Below are positions 28,696-38,548 of a stretch of DNA of 64,000 nt, piece by piece. Source of the DNA: Candidatus Pantoea deserta (lineage in GTDB: Bacteria > Pseudomonadota > Gammaproteobacteria > Enterobacterales > Enterobacteriaceae); NCBI RefSeq assembly GCF_003813865.1, contig NZ_RMVG01000013.1, positions 62,001-126,000 of the forward strand. The letters are read 5' to 3'. A program made the translations under genes and the position numbers. The notes beneath the pieces were generated by a model. It had not been told where the DNA came from. It searched no databases and was given only the letters and a program-made list of their open reading frames with translations. How positions within the stretch are numbered: the stretch's first letter is position 1; each line of letters begins with the position of its first letter.

Positions 28696-31600
28696 ATGGG
28701 CACGACTACCATGGGGGTGAAGCTGGATGAAGCCACCCGCGAACGCATTAAACTGGCGGCGCAACGCATTGACCGCACCCCGCACTGGCTGATTAAGCAG
28801 GCTATTTTCAACTATCTTGGCCAGCTGGAAAGCGGCGATGCGCTGCCGGAGATCCCGCTGGCGGCGGGCGCGCTGGCGGAGTCTGACGAGCTGACGCCGG
28901 AAGAGCCCCATCAGCCCTTTCTCGACTTTGCCGAGCATATTCTGCCGCAGTCGGTAACGCGCGCGGCGATTACAGCCGCCTGGCGTCGTCCGGAGACGGA
29001 CGCCGTGCCGATGCTGCTGGAGCAGGCGCGACTGCCTGCTCCGCTGGCGGAGAAAACGCACCAGCTCGCCTGGCAGCTGGCCGACAAGCTGCGGCACCAG
29101 AAAGGGGCAACCGGACGCGCCGGAATGGTGCAAAGCCTGCTCCAGGAGTTCTCGCTCTCTTCGCAGGAAGGCGTTGCGCTGATGTGTCTGGCCGAAGCGC
29201 TGCTGCGTATTCCTGATAAGCCGACACGCGACGCGCTTATCCGCGACAAAATCAGCAACGGCAACTGGCAGTCGCATCTGGGCCGCAGCCCTTCCCTGTT
29301 TGTTAACGCCGCGACCTGGGGACTGCTGTTTACCGGGCGTCTGGTCTCGACCCACAACGAAGCCAACCTGTCGCGTTCGCTGAACCGCATTATCGGCAAG
29401 AGCGGCGAGCCGCTGATCCGTAAAGGCGTCGATATGGCTATGCGTCTGATGGGCGAGCAGTTCGTCACCGGCGAAACTATCGCCGAGGCGCTGGCGAACG
29501 CGCGCAAGCTGGAAGAGAAAGGCTTTCGCTACTCCTACGATATGCTGGGCGAAGCGGCGTTGACCGCCAGCGACGCCAGAGCCTATCTGGTCTCCTATCA
29601 GCAGGCGATCCACGCCATCGGCAAGGCCTCGAACGGCCGCGGCATTTATGAAGGACCAGGCATCTCCATTAAGCTCTCTGCGCTGCATCCGCGCTACAGC
29701 CGCGCCCAGTACGATCGCGTGATGGAAGAGCTTTACCCGATTCTGAAATCCCTGACGCTGCTGGCGCGTTCATACGACATCGGCATTAATATCGACGCCG
29801 AAGAGGCCGACCGGCTGGAGCTGTCGCTCGACCTGCTGGAAAAACTCTGCTTCGAGCCAGAACTGGAAGGCTGGAACGGCATCGGCTTCGTTATTCAGGC
29901 CTATATGAAGCGCTGCCCCTTTGTGATTGATTCCTTGATCGACCTGGCCCAGCGCAGCCGCCGTCGCCTGATGATCCGCCTGGTGAAAGGCGCCTACTGG
30001 GACAGCGAAATCAAGCGCGCCCAGGTTGAGGGACTGGAAGGCTATCCGGTCTATACCCGTAAGGTTTACACCGACATCTCCTATCTCGCCTGCGCGCGCA
30101 AGCTGCTGGCGGTGCCAAACCTGATCTATCCGCAGTTCGCAACGCACAACGCCCATACGCTGGCGGCGATCTATCAGCTGGCAGGCAATAACTACTATCC
30201 GGGACAGTACGAGTTCCAGTGCCTGCACGGCATGGGCGAACCGCTGTATGAACAGGTGGTAGGCAAAGTGGCTGACGGCAAGCTAAACCGTCCGTGCCGT
30301 ATCTATGCGCCGGTCGGCACCCATGAAACCCTGCTGGCCTATCTGGTGCGTCGCCTGCTGGAAAACGGCGCCAACACCTCTTTTGTTAACCGCATCGCCG
30401 ATACCTCGCTGCCGATTGATGAGCTGGTGGCGGACCCGGTGACAGCCGTAGAGAAACTGGGCGCGAGCGAAGGCGCTATCGGTCTGCCGCATCCCAAAAT
30501 TCCGCTGCCGCGCGATCTCTATGGCGCGGGACGCAGCAACTCCGCCGGTATCGATATGGCCAACGAGCATCGCCTGGCGTCGCTCTCCAGCGCCCTGCTC
30601 AGCAGCGCAGCGCAGCCGTGGCTGGCGCAGCCGATCATTGAGGGCGAACTGGGCGAAGGCGAAACCCGCCCGGTGCTCAACCCGGCCGCCCCAGGCGACG
30701 TTGTCGGTCAGGTGCGCGAAGCCAGCGAAGCGGAAGTGTCGCTGGCGCTGGATGCCGCCGTCAGCGCCGGTCCGATCTGGTTTGCCACGCCGCCGGACGA
30801 GCGCGCGGCTATCCTCGATCGCGCCGCGCAGCATATGGAAGACGGTATGCAGCAGCTGATCGGGATTCTGGTGCGCGAAGCGGGCAAAACCTACAACAAC
30901 GCCATCGCCGAAGTGCGTGAAGCGGTGGATTTCCTGCGCTACTACGCGGGCATGGTGCGCGATGACTTCGATAACGAAACCCATCGTCCGCTCGGTCCGG
31001 TGGTGTGCATCAGCCCGTGGAACTTTCCGCTGGCGATCTTCACAGGTCAGATTGCCGCCGCGCTGGCGGCAGGCAACAGCGTACTGGCTAAACCGGCGGA
31101 ACAGACTCCGCTGATCGCCGCGCAGGCGGTACAAATTCTGCTGGATGCCGGCGTGCCGTCGGGCGTGCTGCAACTGCTGCCTGGCAATGGCGAAACCGTT
31201 GGCGCGCAGCTTACCCGCGATCCGCGCGTGCGCGGCGTCATGTTTACCGGCTCTACCGCCGTCGCCACGCTGTTGCAGCGTAACCTGGCCGGCCGCCTCG
31301 ATCCCCAGGGCCGTCCGACGCCGCTGATCGCGGAAACCGGCGGCCTGAATGCAATGATCGTCGACTCGTCGGCGCTGACCGAGCAGGTTGTGGTCGATAT
31401 TCTCGCCTCCGCCTTCGACAGCGCTGGCCAGCGCTGCTCGGCGCTGCGCCTGCTCTGTATTCAGGAAGACGTAGCGGACCATACGCTGAAGATGCTGCGC
31501 GGCGCGATGGCCGAATGCCGCATGGGCAACCCGGAGCGTCTCTCTACCGATATTGGCCCGGTGATTGACGCCGAGGCGAAAGCCAATATCGAGCGCCATA

Positions 31601-32646
31601 TTCAGGCGATGCGTAATAAAGGCAATACCGTGTATCAGGCGGTGCAGGAAAATCCGCAGGACAGCGCAGAGTGGCAGAGCGGCACCTTTATCAAGCCGAC
31701 GCTGATCGAGCTAAATCAGGTCAGCGATCTCGATAAAGAGATTTTCGGTCCGGTGCTGCACGTGGTGCGCTTCGCGCGTCATGCCCTGCCGCAGCTGATT
31801 GAGCAGATCAACGCAGGCGGCTATGGCCTGACGCTGGGCGTGCACACCCGTATCGACGAGACCATTGCGCAGGTAACGGCGAACGCTAAAGTCGGCAACC
31901 TCTACGTTAACCGCAATATGGTGGGCGCGGTGGTCGGCGTGCAGCCGTTCGGCGGCGAAGGTCTTTCTGGCACGGGTCCGAAAGCGGGCGGCCCGCTCTA
32001 TCTCTACCGCCTGCTGGCCAGCCGTCCGGAAGAGGCGTTGACCACCACCTTCAACCGTCAGGATGCTGACTGTCCGGTTGACGGCACGCTGCGCGAGGCG
32101 CTGCTGGAGCCGCATAAGGCGCTTACCGCCTGGGCGCAGCAGGATAAGCCGGAACTGGCGGCGCTCTGCCAGCGCTATGCCGGCCTGGCGCAGGCAGGCA
32201 CCGTACGTCTGCTGACCGGTCCGACCGGTGAGCGTAACACCTTCTCGCTGCTGCCGCGTGAGCGCGTGCTCTGTCTGGCCGATAACGAGCAGGATGCGCT
32301 GGTGCAGCTGGCGGCGGTGACCAGCGTCGGCAGCCAGGCGCTGTGGCCGGATGACGAGCTGCATCGCAAGCTGCGCAACACCCTGCCGCATGCGGTACAG
32401 GGGCGCGTCGCGCTGGCGAAAGATGTGTTCGCCGCTCCTTTCGACGCGGTGATCTACCATGGCGACGCCGACCAGCTGCGCGCGCTGTGCGAGCAGATTG
32501 CGGCGCGCGACGGCGCGATTGTCTCGGTACAGGGCTTTGCGCGTGGCGAAACCCATCTGCTGCTGGAGAGATTGCTGATTGAACGTTCGCTGAGCGTCAA
32601 TACCGCCGCGGCTGGCGGCAACGCCAGTCTGATGACGATCGGTTAA
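28696..32646 (+). CDS. putA: Trifunctional PutA: repressor, proline dehydrogenase, P5C dehydrogenase
   Basis: PutA oxidises proline to glutamate in two steps and represses put genes when unreduced. From MGTTTMGVKLDEATRERIKLAAQR, with AGGAG upstream, it has 1316 residues (E. coli 1320). Residues 1-47 form the ribbon-helix-helix DNA-binding domain. The FAD proline dehydrogenase barrel is at about 260-570, for example ALHPRYSRAQYDRV and RLVKGAYWDSEIKRAQ. The NAD P5C dehydrogenase is at about 650-1130, with the catalytic Cys914 in SAGQRCSALR, and a C-terminal domain follows. The open frame extends upstream through the operators but is not translated there. Confidence 0.97.
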   Translation: MGTTTMGVKLDEATRERIKLAAQRIDRTPHWLIKQAIFNYLGQLESGDALPEIPLAAGALAESDELTPEEPHQPFLDFAEHILPQSVTRAAITAAWRRPETDAVPMLLEQARLPAPLAEKTHQLAWQLADKLRHQKGATGRAGMVQSLLQEFSLSSQEGVALMCLAEALLRIPDKPTRDALIRDKISNGNWQSHLGRSPSLFVNAATWGLLFTGRLVSTHNEANLSRSLNRIIGKSGEPLIRKGVDMAMRLMGEQFVTGETIAEALANARKLEEKGFRYSYDMLGEAALTASDARAYLVSYQQAIHAIGKASNGRGIYEGPGISIKLSALHPRYSRAQYDRVMEELYPILKSLTLLARSYDIGINIDAEEADRLELSLDLLEKLCFEPELEGWNGIGFVIQAYMKRCPFVIDSLIDLAQRSRRRLMIRLVKGAYWDSEIKRAQVEGLEGYPVYTRKVYTDISYLACARKLLAVPNLIYPQFATHNAHTLAAIYQLAGNNYYPGQYEFQCLHGMGEPLYEQVVGKVADGKLNRPCRIYAPVGTHETLLAYLVRRLLENGANTSFVNRIADTSLPIDELVADPVTAVEKLGASEGAIGLPHPKIPLPRDLYGAGRSNSAGIDMANEHRLASLSSALLSSAAQPWLAQPIIEGELGEGETRPVLNPAAPGDVVGQVREASEAEVSLALDAAVSAGPIWFATPPDERAAILDRAAQHMEDGMQQLIGILVREAGKTYNNAIAEVREAVDFLRYYAGMVRDDFDNETHRPLGPVVCISPWNFPLAIFTGQIAAALAAGNSVLAKPAEQTPLIAAQAVQILLDAGVPSGVLQLLPGNGETVGAQLTRDPRVRGVMFTGSTAVATLLQRNLAGRLDPQGRPTPLIAETGGLNAMIVDSSALTEQVVVDILASAFDSAGQRCSALRLLCIQEDVADHTLKMLRGAMAECRMGNPERLSTDIGPVIDAEAKANIERHIQAMRNKGNTVYQAVQENPQDSAEWQSGTFIKPTLIELNQVSDLDKEIFGPVLHVVRFARHALPQLIEQINAGGYGLTLGVHTRIDETIAQVTANAKVGNLYVNRNMVGAVVGVQPFGGEGLSGTGPKAGGPLYLYRLLASRPEEALTTTFNRQDADCPVDGTLREALLEPHKALTAWAQQDKPELAALCQRYAGLAQAGTVRLLTGPTGERNTFSLLPRERVLCLADNEQDALVQLAAVTSVGSQALWPDDELHRKLRNTLPHAVQGRVALAKDVFAAPFDAVIYHGDADQLRALCEQIAARDGAIVSVQGFARGETHLLLERLLIERSLSVNTAAAGGNASLMTIG

Positions 32647-32670
32647 TCCGGTTAATCGCGCTCGCAGGAT

Positions 32671-32702
32671 AAAAAAAGGCCCATCGCAGATGGGCCTTTT
32701 TC
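32671..32702. terminator. Bidirectional terminator between putA and ycfJ
   Basis: GGCCCATC-GCA-GATGGGCC is flanked by AAAAAAA on the left and TTTTT on the right, so it can end both convergent transcripts. Confidence 0.9.
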
Positions 32703-32734
32703 ATTATGGTTGCTGTATGGGAATCTTTGCCCGT

Positions 32735-33277
32735 TTAAGCCTGATTGCTGTTCAGGATGAGCTGGCCGTTACGGTCCAGCGGGATGCGGGTGCCAGGGTC
32801 GTTTTCCATGCGGATTTTGCCCTGCTGGTTGCCTATTTTATAGGTCACATCATAACCCAGCATCTTTTCTTGTTTATCGTAAACTGTTTTACAACGCTGT
32901 TCTGAGGTGGTGTAGGTATCGCGCTCCTGCAGGCCGCCTTGCACCTGGTTGCCGGCATAGCCGCCCGCCAGCGCGCCAGCGACCGTCGCCACATCGCGCC
33001 CGCGGCCGCCGCCAAACTGATGGCCCAGCACGCCGCCCGCTACGGCGCCCAGCACCGAACCGGTAATGCGATTTTCATCCTGCACCGGACGGCGGTGCGT
33101 CAGGGTAACGTTGCGACACTCCTGCCGCGGCTGTTTGATGCTCTCTTTAATCGGGGTGGCCGAAAGCACCTGCGCATATTGCGGACCACGGTCAAATACA
33201 TCCATGCTGGCAACAGCCGCAACGCCCAGCGCTGCTGCTACACCGATACCGATACCCGCTAACATTGATTTATTCAC
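32735..33277 (-). CDS. ycfJ: Glycine-zipper envelope protein YcfJ
   Basis: This 180-residue protein matches E. coli YcfJ (179). It begins with a hydrophobic segment, GIGIGVAAALGVAAVASM, which anchors or exports it. A glycine-zipper repeat lies at about 75-112 (GSVLGAVAGGVLGHQFGG...VAGALAGGYAGNQ), a pattern of 2TM glycine-zipper and Rick_17kDa-like proteins. The function is not known in detail; it is envelope-associated. It converges on putA and follows the ndh end after a gap of about 290 bases that holds its promoter. Confidence 0.9.
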   Translation of the reverse strand: MNKSMLAGIGIGVAAALGVAAVASMDVFDRGPQYAQVLSATPIKESIKQPRQECRNVTLTHRRPVQDENRITGSVLGAVAGGVLGHQFGGGRGRDVATVAGALAGGYAGNQVQGGLQERDTYTTSEQRCKTVYDKQEKMLGYDVTYKIGNQQGKIRMENDPGTRIPLDRNGQLILNSNQA

Positions 33278-33544
33278 AGGATTATCCTCCTGAAGTTGTT
33301 ACCGTGCATGCGTGCCGCGACGATGTCCTCTGTCGCTGAAGCACAGACGGCGTGCACGACCCGCCGTACTCAGTGAGGAAAGTTTTACAGATGGCCCGAA
33401 ATTGCAACATCAGATTAATGGAGGAAAACGCAGCGCAGGCGCGGCAGGGCCAGCTTTTCGGAGAGTTCTTAACCAGGCCAGCAAGCAGGATTTAATTAAT
33501 TTGTGTTATGGGTCAGTAGGTTATCAAGCGGCAAAAACCTGAAA

Positions 33545-33562
33545 AGGCGGCTTGCGCCGCCT
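33545..33562 (-). terminator. Terminator after ndh
   Basis: AGGCGGC-TTGC-GCCGCCT, seven pairs. On the minus strand TTTTC follows. It lies just beyond the ndh stop. Confidence 0.7.
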
Positions 33563-33569
33563 GAATACA

Positions 33570-34874
33570 TTAGTGCAGCTTGAGACGTGGACGAATGACC
33601 CGGTTCAGGCTGCCAACCAGCATCATCAGGCCGGTCTTGAAATAGCCGTGGAGCGCAATCTGGTGCATACGATACAAGGAGATGTAGACAAAACGCGCAA
33701 TGCGTCCTTCAACCATCATGGAACCGCGCATCAGGTTGCCCATCAGGCTACCGACCGTGCTGAAGCGCGACAGTGACACCAGCGAGCCGTGATCTTTATA
33801 GACATAGGCTTTCAGCGGTTTTCCGCTGCGCTGCGCCAGGATGTTCTCCATCGCGCGCGACGCCATCTGGTGCGCCGACTGGGCGCGCGGCGGCACAAAG
33901 CCGCCGGACGGCAGCGCGCAGGAGGCGCAGTCGCCGATGGCGTAGATGTCGTCATCGAGCGTGGTTTGCAGCGTCTCTTTAACCACCAGCTGGTTAATGC
34001 GGTTGGTTTCCAGTCCACCGATATTTTTCAGGAAGTCCGGAGCCTTAATACCCGCCGCCCAGACCATAAGATCGGCTTCGATAAACTCCCCGCCTTTGGT
34101 ATGCAGACCGTTTTTATCGGCGCTGGTAACCATGGTTTGCGTCAGCACGCGCACGCCCAGCTTGGTCAGCTCGCTGTGCGCGGCGGCGGAGATGCGCGGC
34201 GGCAGCGCAGGCAGAATGCGCTCTCCCGCCTCCACCAGCGTCACGTTCAGCGCTTCGCTGCTCAGTCCTTTATAGCCATAGCTGTGCAGCTGTTTCACCG
34301 CGTTGTGCAGCTCTGCCGACAGCTCAACGCCGGTCGCGCCGCCCCCCACGATCGCGATATTGACCTTCTCAAGCTGGCCTTCGCTGGCGGAGAATTTCAG
34401 GAACAGATTCAGCATCTCATTATGAAAACGCCGCGCCTGATGCGGATTGTCGAGGAAAATGCAGTGATCTTTAACGCCCGGCGTGCCGAAGTCGTTCGAG
34501 GTGCTGCCCAGCGCCATTACCAGGGTGTCGTAGGCCAGCTCGCGCTGCGGCACCAGCACTTCGCCGTTGTCGTCACGCATCTCCGCCAGCTCAATGGTTT
34601 TGTTCTCGCGGTTGATGTTGGTCAGCGCGCCTAACTGAAACTGAAAGCCGTGATTGCGCGCGTGCGCCAGATAGCTCAGCGCGTCAATGCCTTCGTCCAT
34701 TGAACCGGTCGCTACTTCATGCAGCAGCGGTTTCCACAGGTGACTGTGGTTGCGATCGACCAGAATAATCTCGGCCTTTTTCTTGCGGCCCAGCTTATGA
34801 CCCAGCTGCGTGGCCATTTCCAGCCCGCCCGCGCCGCCGCCGACAATAACGATTTTTTTCATAGATATAGTCAA
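33570..34874 (-). CDS. ndh: NADH dehydrogenase type II
   Basis: Ndh transfers electrons from NADH to ubiquinone without pumping protons. Starting at the TTG at 34874 ([14 protein letters not shown]) it has 434 residues and aligns end to end with E. coli Ndh, which also starts with TTG; GGGGG lies five bases upstream. Later starts (ATG 34862) would shorten the N-terminus. The FAD motif [10 protein letters not shown] is at 11-20 and the NADH motif [14 protein letters not shown] in the middle. The amphipathic C-terminus binds the membrane. A perfect FNR box is upstream, so anaerobic repression is expected. Confidence 0.95.
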   Translation of the reverse strand: MTISMKKIVIVGGGAGGLEMATQLGHKLGRKKKAEIILVDRNHSHLWKPLLHEVATGSMDEGIDALSYLAHARNHGFQFQLGALTNINRENKTIELAEMRDDNGEVLVPQRELAYDTLVMALGSTSNDFGTPGVKDHCIFLDNPHQARRFHNEMLNLFLKFSASEGQLEKVNIAIVGGGATGVELSAELHNAVKQLHSYGYKGLSSEALNVTLVEAGERILPALPPRISAAAHSELTKLGVRVLTQTMVTSADKNGLHTKGGEFIEADLMVWAAGIKAPDFLKNIGGLETNRINQLVVKETLQTTLDDDIYAIGDCASCALPSGGFVPPRAQSAHQMASRAMENILAQRSGKPLKAYVYKDHGSLVSLSRFSTVGSLMGNLMRGSMMVEGRIARFVYISLYRMHQIALHGYFKTGLMMLVGSLNRVIRPRLKLH

Positions 34875-35006
34875 CAAGACCCCCTCAAAATGTGAACCAA
34901 TAGTTAATCAATGGTTAAATTAAACCTTAATAAACATAGGGTTGGCGAAGTTAAAATCGCTGCTGAGGGCAGAATAGCATGGGCAGGGAAGATGGTCATA
35001 CCAAAA

Positions 35007-35020
35007 TTGATCCACATCAA
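35007..35020 (-). promoter_or_regulatory. FNR box upstream of ndh
   Basis: TTGAT-CCAC-ATCAA is a perfect FNR palindrome about 140 bases upstream of the ndh start. E. coli ndh is repressed by FNR from two sites; a second half-site TTGAT is seen near 34905-34910. Confidence 0.8.
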
Positions 35021-35058
35021 TTACGCTGCGGATAACTCAGAATATTACGCAAAATCAC

Positions 35059-35079
35059 CGGACGCCTGCTCGGCGTCCG
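35059..35079 (-). terminator. Terminator after ycfP
   Basis: CGGACGCC-N5-GGCGTCCG, eight perfect pairs, followed on the minus strand by GTGATTTTG. It ends six bases beyond the ycfP stop. Confidence 0.75.
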
Positions 35080-35084
35080 TTAGC

Positions 35085-35627
35085 TTAACCTAATGTTTTG
35101 AAAGCATTAATGCTCTGGAGGTGGTGTGAGATATTTTTGAACTTATGCGTTTCGACGTCGTCCCAGACGATCTCATAGTAGGGATGCAGGGTAGCCGCGC
35201 TGCGCTGGCTGTTAAGCGCCTCGTCATGACGCGACAGAAACACCAGGCAGCGCTCACGGTTTTTCTCGCGAAAGTCGCTGACGCATTTCGTGGCGATGTC
35301 GAGATACTCTTCCGGCCGGTCGATTTTTCCCTCCATATTTTCGTAGGGAAACAGGTTAGGGTTAAAGATCGCCTGACGAATGCCACAGAGGAAACCGATG
35401 CGCTCCGCCCAGTATCCGCCCAGCCCGACGCCGCAGATCAGCGACTGTCCGCTGCCTGACTGCGTCAGCATTTTATCGGTCTCTTTCAGCAGAAACTGCA
35501 TGTCATGTTTGGGATGGCGGGTGCTGTAACTGATCAGTCTAACGTCAGGATCGATAAACTGCAGTTGCAGCACCTTTTCATGGTTGCCCGGACTGTTGGA
35601 ATCGAAACCGTGCAGATAAATAATCAT
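35085..35627 (-). CDS. ycfP: UPF0227 alpha/beta-hydrolase-like protein YcfP
   Basis: It has 180 residues, the same as E. coli YcfP. The fold should be an alpha/beta hydrolase: [15 protein letters not shown] resembles an oxyanion-hole strand-turn, but the nucleophile elbow reads GVGLGG with no serine, so classic esterase activity is doubtful. Its function is unknown. It lies 35 bases downstream of nagZ, in the same direction, as in E. coli, which suggests one transcript of nagZ, ycfP and upstream genes. Confidence 0.93.
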   Translation of the reverse strand: MIIYLHGFDSNSPGNHEKVLQLQFIDPDVRLISYSTRHPKHDMQFLLKETDKMLTQSGSGQSLICGVGLGGYWAERIGFLCGIRQAIFNPNLFPYENMEGKIDRPEEYLDIATKCVSDFREKNRERCLVFLSRHDEALNSQRSAATLHPYYEIVWDDVETHKFKNISHHLQSINAFKTLG

Positions 35628-35662
35628 GACTCTCCTCGCGTGGTGCGCGCCAGGAGAAAAGC

Positions 35663-36706
35663 CTATTTTCCTGACGCTTTGTGTTCCAGCCAGCGCGCCT
35701 GCAACTGACCCAGCTGCTGCGCATTCTGTTTCCAGCGCGCGCTCTGTTGCAGACTCTGACGGGTAAGGGTTCCCCGATGGTACAGGCGCGGCACGCGTTC
35801 AGCGCCGATCGCGATCAAATTATCCAGCACGCTGATTGCGCCTTCGCGATGATTACAGACCAAAATCATGTCGCACCCGGCTGACAGCGACTGCTGCGCG
35901 CGCTCCGCGTAGCTGCCCATGATCGCCGCGCCCTCCATCGACAGATCGTCAGAGAAAATCACGCCGTCAAAGCCAAGCTCGCCGCGCAACACGGTTTTCA
36001 GCCAGTAAGGCGAACCGCTGGCGGGCAATGGATCTATCTCAGTATAGATAACGTGCGCGGGCATGACGGCGTCCAGCGCGCCTTCTTCAAACAGCGCCTG
36101 GAAGATAGCCATATCATGCTGACGCAGGACGCGCAGATCGCGCGGGTCGCGCGGCGTCTCCTTATGGGAGTCTGCGCTGACCGCACCGTGGCCGGGAAAG
36201 TGCTTGCCGGTGGTTTTCATCCCCGCTTCATGCATTCCGGCGATAAAGCGGCGCGCCATCGCCAGCGCGATCTGCGGATCGGTGTGGAAAGCGCGATCGC
36301 CGATCGCCGCGCTGATGTGGCCCAGATCCAGTACGGGCGCGAAGCTGATATCGATGTCCATGGCGATCATCTCCGCCGCCATCTGCCAGCCCGCCTGCTG
36401 CGCCAGCTCGCCGCCCGTTTCAGCGTCATGCAGCGCGGCAAAGGACTGCATCGCCGGTAAGGTGGTAAAACCCTCGCGGAAACGCTGTACGCGTCCGCCC
36501 TCCTGATCGACGGCGACCACCAGGCGCGTGTGCGACGCGCGGCGAATCTGGCTCACCAGCTCCGCCAGCTGCGCCGGATCGTGGTAGTTGCGTGCAAACA
36601 AAATCACCCCGCCTACCGTGGGATGTTTTAAGATCTCGCGCTCTTCAGCGTCCAGTTCAAACCCTTCGACGTCCAGCATCAGCGGGCCGGGAAGTTGAGT
36701 CGTCAT
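35663..36706 (-). CDS. nagZ: Beta-N-acetylglucosaminidase NagZ
   Basis: NagZ removes GlcNAc from 1,6-anhydro-muropeptides during peptidoglycan recycling, which also generates signals for AmpR. It is a cytoplasmic GH3 enzyme of 347 residues. It contains [13 protein letters not shown], the mobile-loop KHFPGHG (168-174) with the His/Asp acid-base pair in [10 protein letters not shown], and the nucleophile region [10 protein letters not shown] (251-260). It lies between thiK and ycfP as in E. coli. Confidence 0.96.
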   Translation of the reverse strand: MTTQLPGPLMLDVEGFELDAEEREILKHPTVGGVILFARNYHDPAQLAELVSQIRRASHTRLVVAVDQEGGRVQRFREGFTTLPAMQSFAALHDAETGGELAQQAGWQMAAEMIAMDIDISFAPVLDLGHISAAIGDRAFHTDPQIALAMARRFIAGMHEAGMKTTGKHFPGHGAVSADSHKETPRDPRDLRVLRQHDMAIFQALFEEGALDAVMPAHVIYTEIDPLPASGSPYWLKTVLRGELGFDGVIFSDDLSMEGAAIMGSYAERAQQSLSAGCDMILVCNHREGAISVLDNLIAIGAERVPRLYHRGTLTRQSLQQSARWKQNAQQLGQLQARWLEHKASGK

Positions 36707-36742
36707 ATTCAGTTCCTGACGCAGCGTCCAGCGCCGCGCAAA

Positions 36743-37555
36743 TTAAAGGTGTTGCCAGCTCTGCCGCGCCAGCTGACGCAGCTGGGCGTCGGCGCTCTGC
36801 TCGGCACGTAGCTGATACCAGCTTGCCATCAAAAGACGTAGCCAGGGCTGCCAGCGGGCGACCTGACGCGCCAGCCGCGCCGGGCATAACCGGGCTGCCT
36901 GCGCATAGCTTTCCAGCCAGCCCTCCGCCTGTTCGGGCGCGGCGGCGCACAGCGCGGCCAGCTCCAGCGCGACGTCGCCATCGGCGGCGTACTCCCAGTC
37001 GATCAGGTGCAGCCCCTGTTGACTGGCTATCAGATTGCCGCTGTGTACATCCATATGCAGCGGCGCCAGCCGCAGCGGCCGGGGTTCGCCTGTGCGCTGT
37101 AGCTGACGCAGCGCGCGCTGCCAGCGAAGGTCACGCTGCTGGCATAGCTGCCAGTAGCGCTCCAGCAGCGGCAGCAGGTGCAGAGCATAGCCGGTCAGCG
37201 GCTGACGATGCAGGCGCAGCAGCAGAGCCACGACTTCTTCGCTGCGCTGCTGAAACGCCTGCGATGACAGCGGTTCGCCCTCCTGCCACGGCAGTATCAG
37301 CAGCTGCGCGTCGCCTGTTAACGGACGCGGCGCTACGCCTCTGGCGGAGAGTTTGCGCAGCAGGCGCGCTTCGCGCTGACGATCGATAAAGGGGATCGGC
37401 TGCGGCGGCGCGCGCCTGACAATAAAGGCCTCCTGCCCGTGTAGCAGTTTACTGCTCTGTCCGGTCAGCCCTGGCAGCGGCAGCAAACTGCTGGCTGTCA
37501 CTCCCGGCAGTCTCTTTTCAATTCGCTTTAGCAGCGAAGGATCAATTCTGGGCAA
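36743..37555 (-). CDS. thiK: Thiamine kinase
   Basis: ThiK phosphorylates thiamine to thiamine monophosphate in the salvage pathway. It has 270 residues (E. coli 274), similarity being moderate. The aminoglycoside-phosphotransferase-like kinase motifs are visible: LHMDVHSGNL (catalytic Asp and Asn) and LIDWEYA (metal Asp). The codon use is rich in CTG and CAG. It overlaps lpoB by 14 bases, so its translation is probably coupled to lpoB. Confidence 0.88.
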   Translation of the reverse strand: MPRIDPSLLKRIEKRLPGVTASSLLPLPGLTGQSSKLLHGQEAFIVRRAPPQPIPFIDRQREARLLRKLSARGVAPRPLTGDAQLLILPWQEGEPLSSQAFQQRSEEVVALLLRLHRQPLTGYALHLLPLLERYWQLCQQRDLRWQRALRQLQRTGEPRPLRLAPLHMDVHSGNLIASQQGLHLIDWEYAADGDVALELAALCAAAPEQAEGWLESYAQAARLCPARLARQVARWQPWLRLLMASWYQLRAEQSADAQLRQLARQSWQHL

Positions 37556-38147
37556 TCCCTTTACCTGACCAGACGATCTCGCCGGTCTGCACCAGCATCA
37601 GCTGCATCTGCAAGGTCGGGGTTTTCACATCGCCCTGCGCCGTGCTGTAAAGCACATACTGCGCATTAAGGGTGCGGGCCAGACCAATCGCCTTACTGCG
37701 CGAGTTCAGGCTGTCATCCGGCGAAAGCCCCAGCGTCTGCTTGGCCTGCGCCAGCTGATCGTTGGTGACCAGCGTGAACTTGCCGTTGTTGGCTAATGCA
37801 TTTTGAATGGCGTCAGTGGCCTTCTCGCTCTGCAACGCGCCGTTGGTGCTGTTTTTAATACGGTCCACCATCAGCACGCTGCCCGGCGTAGCGCCGTTGG
37901 ATGAGTTCAGCATTTGCGCCACCAGCGGCTGTACGCTGGCATCCCAGTTAATGGTTTTCAGCTTCGGCGGCTGCGGCACCGGCTGCGTCGGTTCAGGAAC
38001 AGGCTGCGGCTGCGGCACCGGCTGCGGCTGCGTCGGTTCAGTGGGTTGCGTGGGTTCAACGGGCGCGGGCTGCTGCTGTTTGATTACACAGCCGGAAAGA
38101 ATAAGCGCCATCAGTAGCGTTGCGGAACGAGGGAGTCGGCGAATCAC
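37542..38147 (-). CDS. lpoB: Outer-membrane lipoprotein activator of PBP1B (LpoB)
   Basis: LpoB is anchored in the outer membrane and activates the peptidoglycan synthase PBP1B. It has 201 residues (E. coli 213). A lipoprotein signal ends in LILSGC with Cys20. A Pro/Gln/Glu-rich linker follows (about 26-62), of the type that spans the periplasm, and then the globular domain with the conserved segment near INWDASVQPLVAQML. It sits between ycfL and thiK as in E. coli. Confidence 0.94.
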   Translation of the reverse strand: MIRRLPRSATLLMALILSGCVIKQQQPAPVEPTQPTEPTQPQPVPQPQPVPEPTQPVPQPPKLKTINWDASVQPLVAQMLNSSNGATPGSVLMVDRIKNSTNGALQSEKATDAIQNALANNGKFTLVTNDQLAQAKQTLGLSPDDSLNSRSKAIGLARTLNAQYVLYSTAQGDVKTPTLQMQLMLVQTGEIVWSGKGIAQN

Positions 38148-38157
38148 GTAACAGTCC

Positions 38158-38526
38158 TCAGAGATAAAGGTAGAGACGAACCTTGCTGGCCGTCAGGTTG
38201 CCCATTTGGGAAGCGGCGACAATGCTGCCGTGCGCCGGAACAGTGACGGTTTGCGCCGGTTCGCGCGGCGCAATTTCCAGTCCTTTGTCATCGTACCAGT
38301 AGTAACGATAGTGGATCACCACTGGCGTTTCGCGCTGGTTGTAGAGCACGCTGCGCGCGCGCTGCTGTCCATCTTCTTCATCGACCACCGGTTCATCGGT
38401 AATGATACCGGCAGAAAGCACCGATGATTCCATCACCAGCGACTGCGACGTATCGATCATCGGTTTCTCGCTGCTGCACGCCGTCAGCGTCAGCAGGAGC
38501 GGCAGAGACATTAGCCATTGGCGCAT
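38158..38526 (-). CDS. ycfL: Lipoprotein YcfL
   Basis: This 122-residue protein (E. coli 125) has a lipoprotein signal MRQWLMSLPLLLTLTAC with Cys17 as the acylated residue. The domain is DUF1425-like, with VLYNQRETPVVIHYRYYWYDDKG in the middle. Function unknown; it keeps its place between hinT and lpoB. The gap of ten bases to lpoB supports co-transcription. Confidence 0.9.
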   Translation of the reverse strand: MRQWLMSLPLLLTLTACSSEKPMIDTSQSLVMESSVLSAGIITDEPVVDEEDGQQRARSVLYNQRETPVVIHYRYYWYDDKGLEIAPREPAQTVTVPAHGSIVAASQMGNLTASKVRLYLYL

Positions 38527-38548
38527 AACTTGCTTCCGCCCGAAAAAA

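Noticed and set aside
30283..31599. Minus-strand open frame of 438 codons inside putA
   Set aside because: Antisense shadow of the P5C dehydrogenase region; composition is typical of a mirrored frame.
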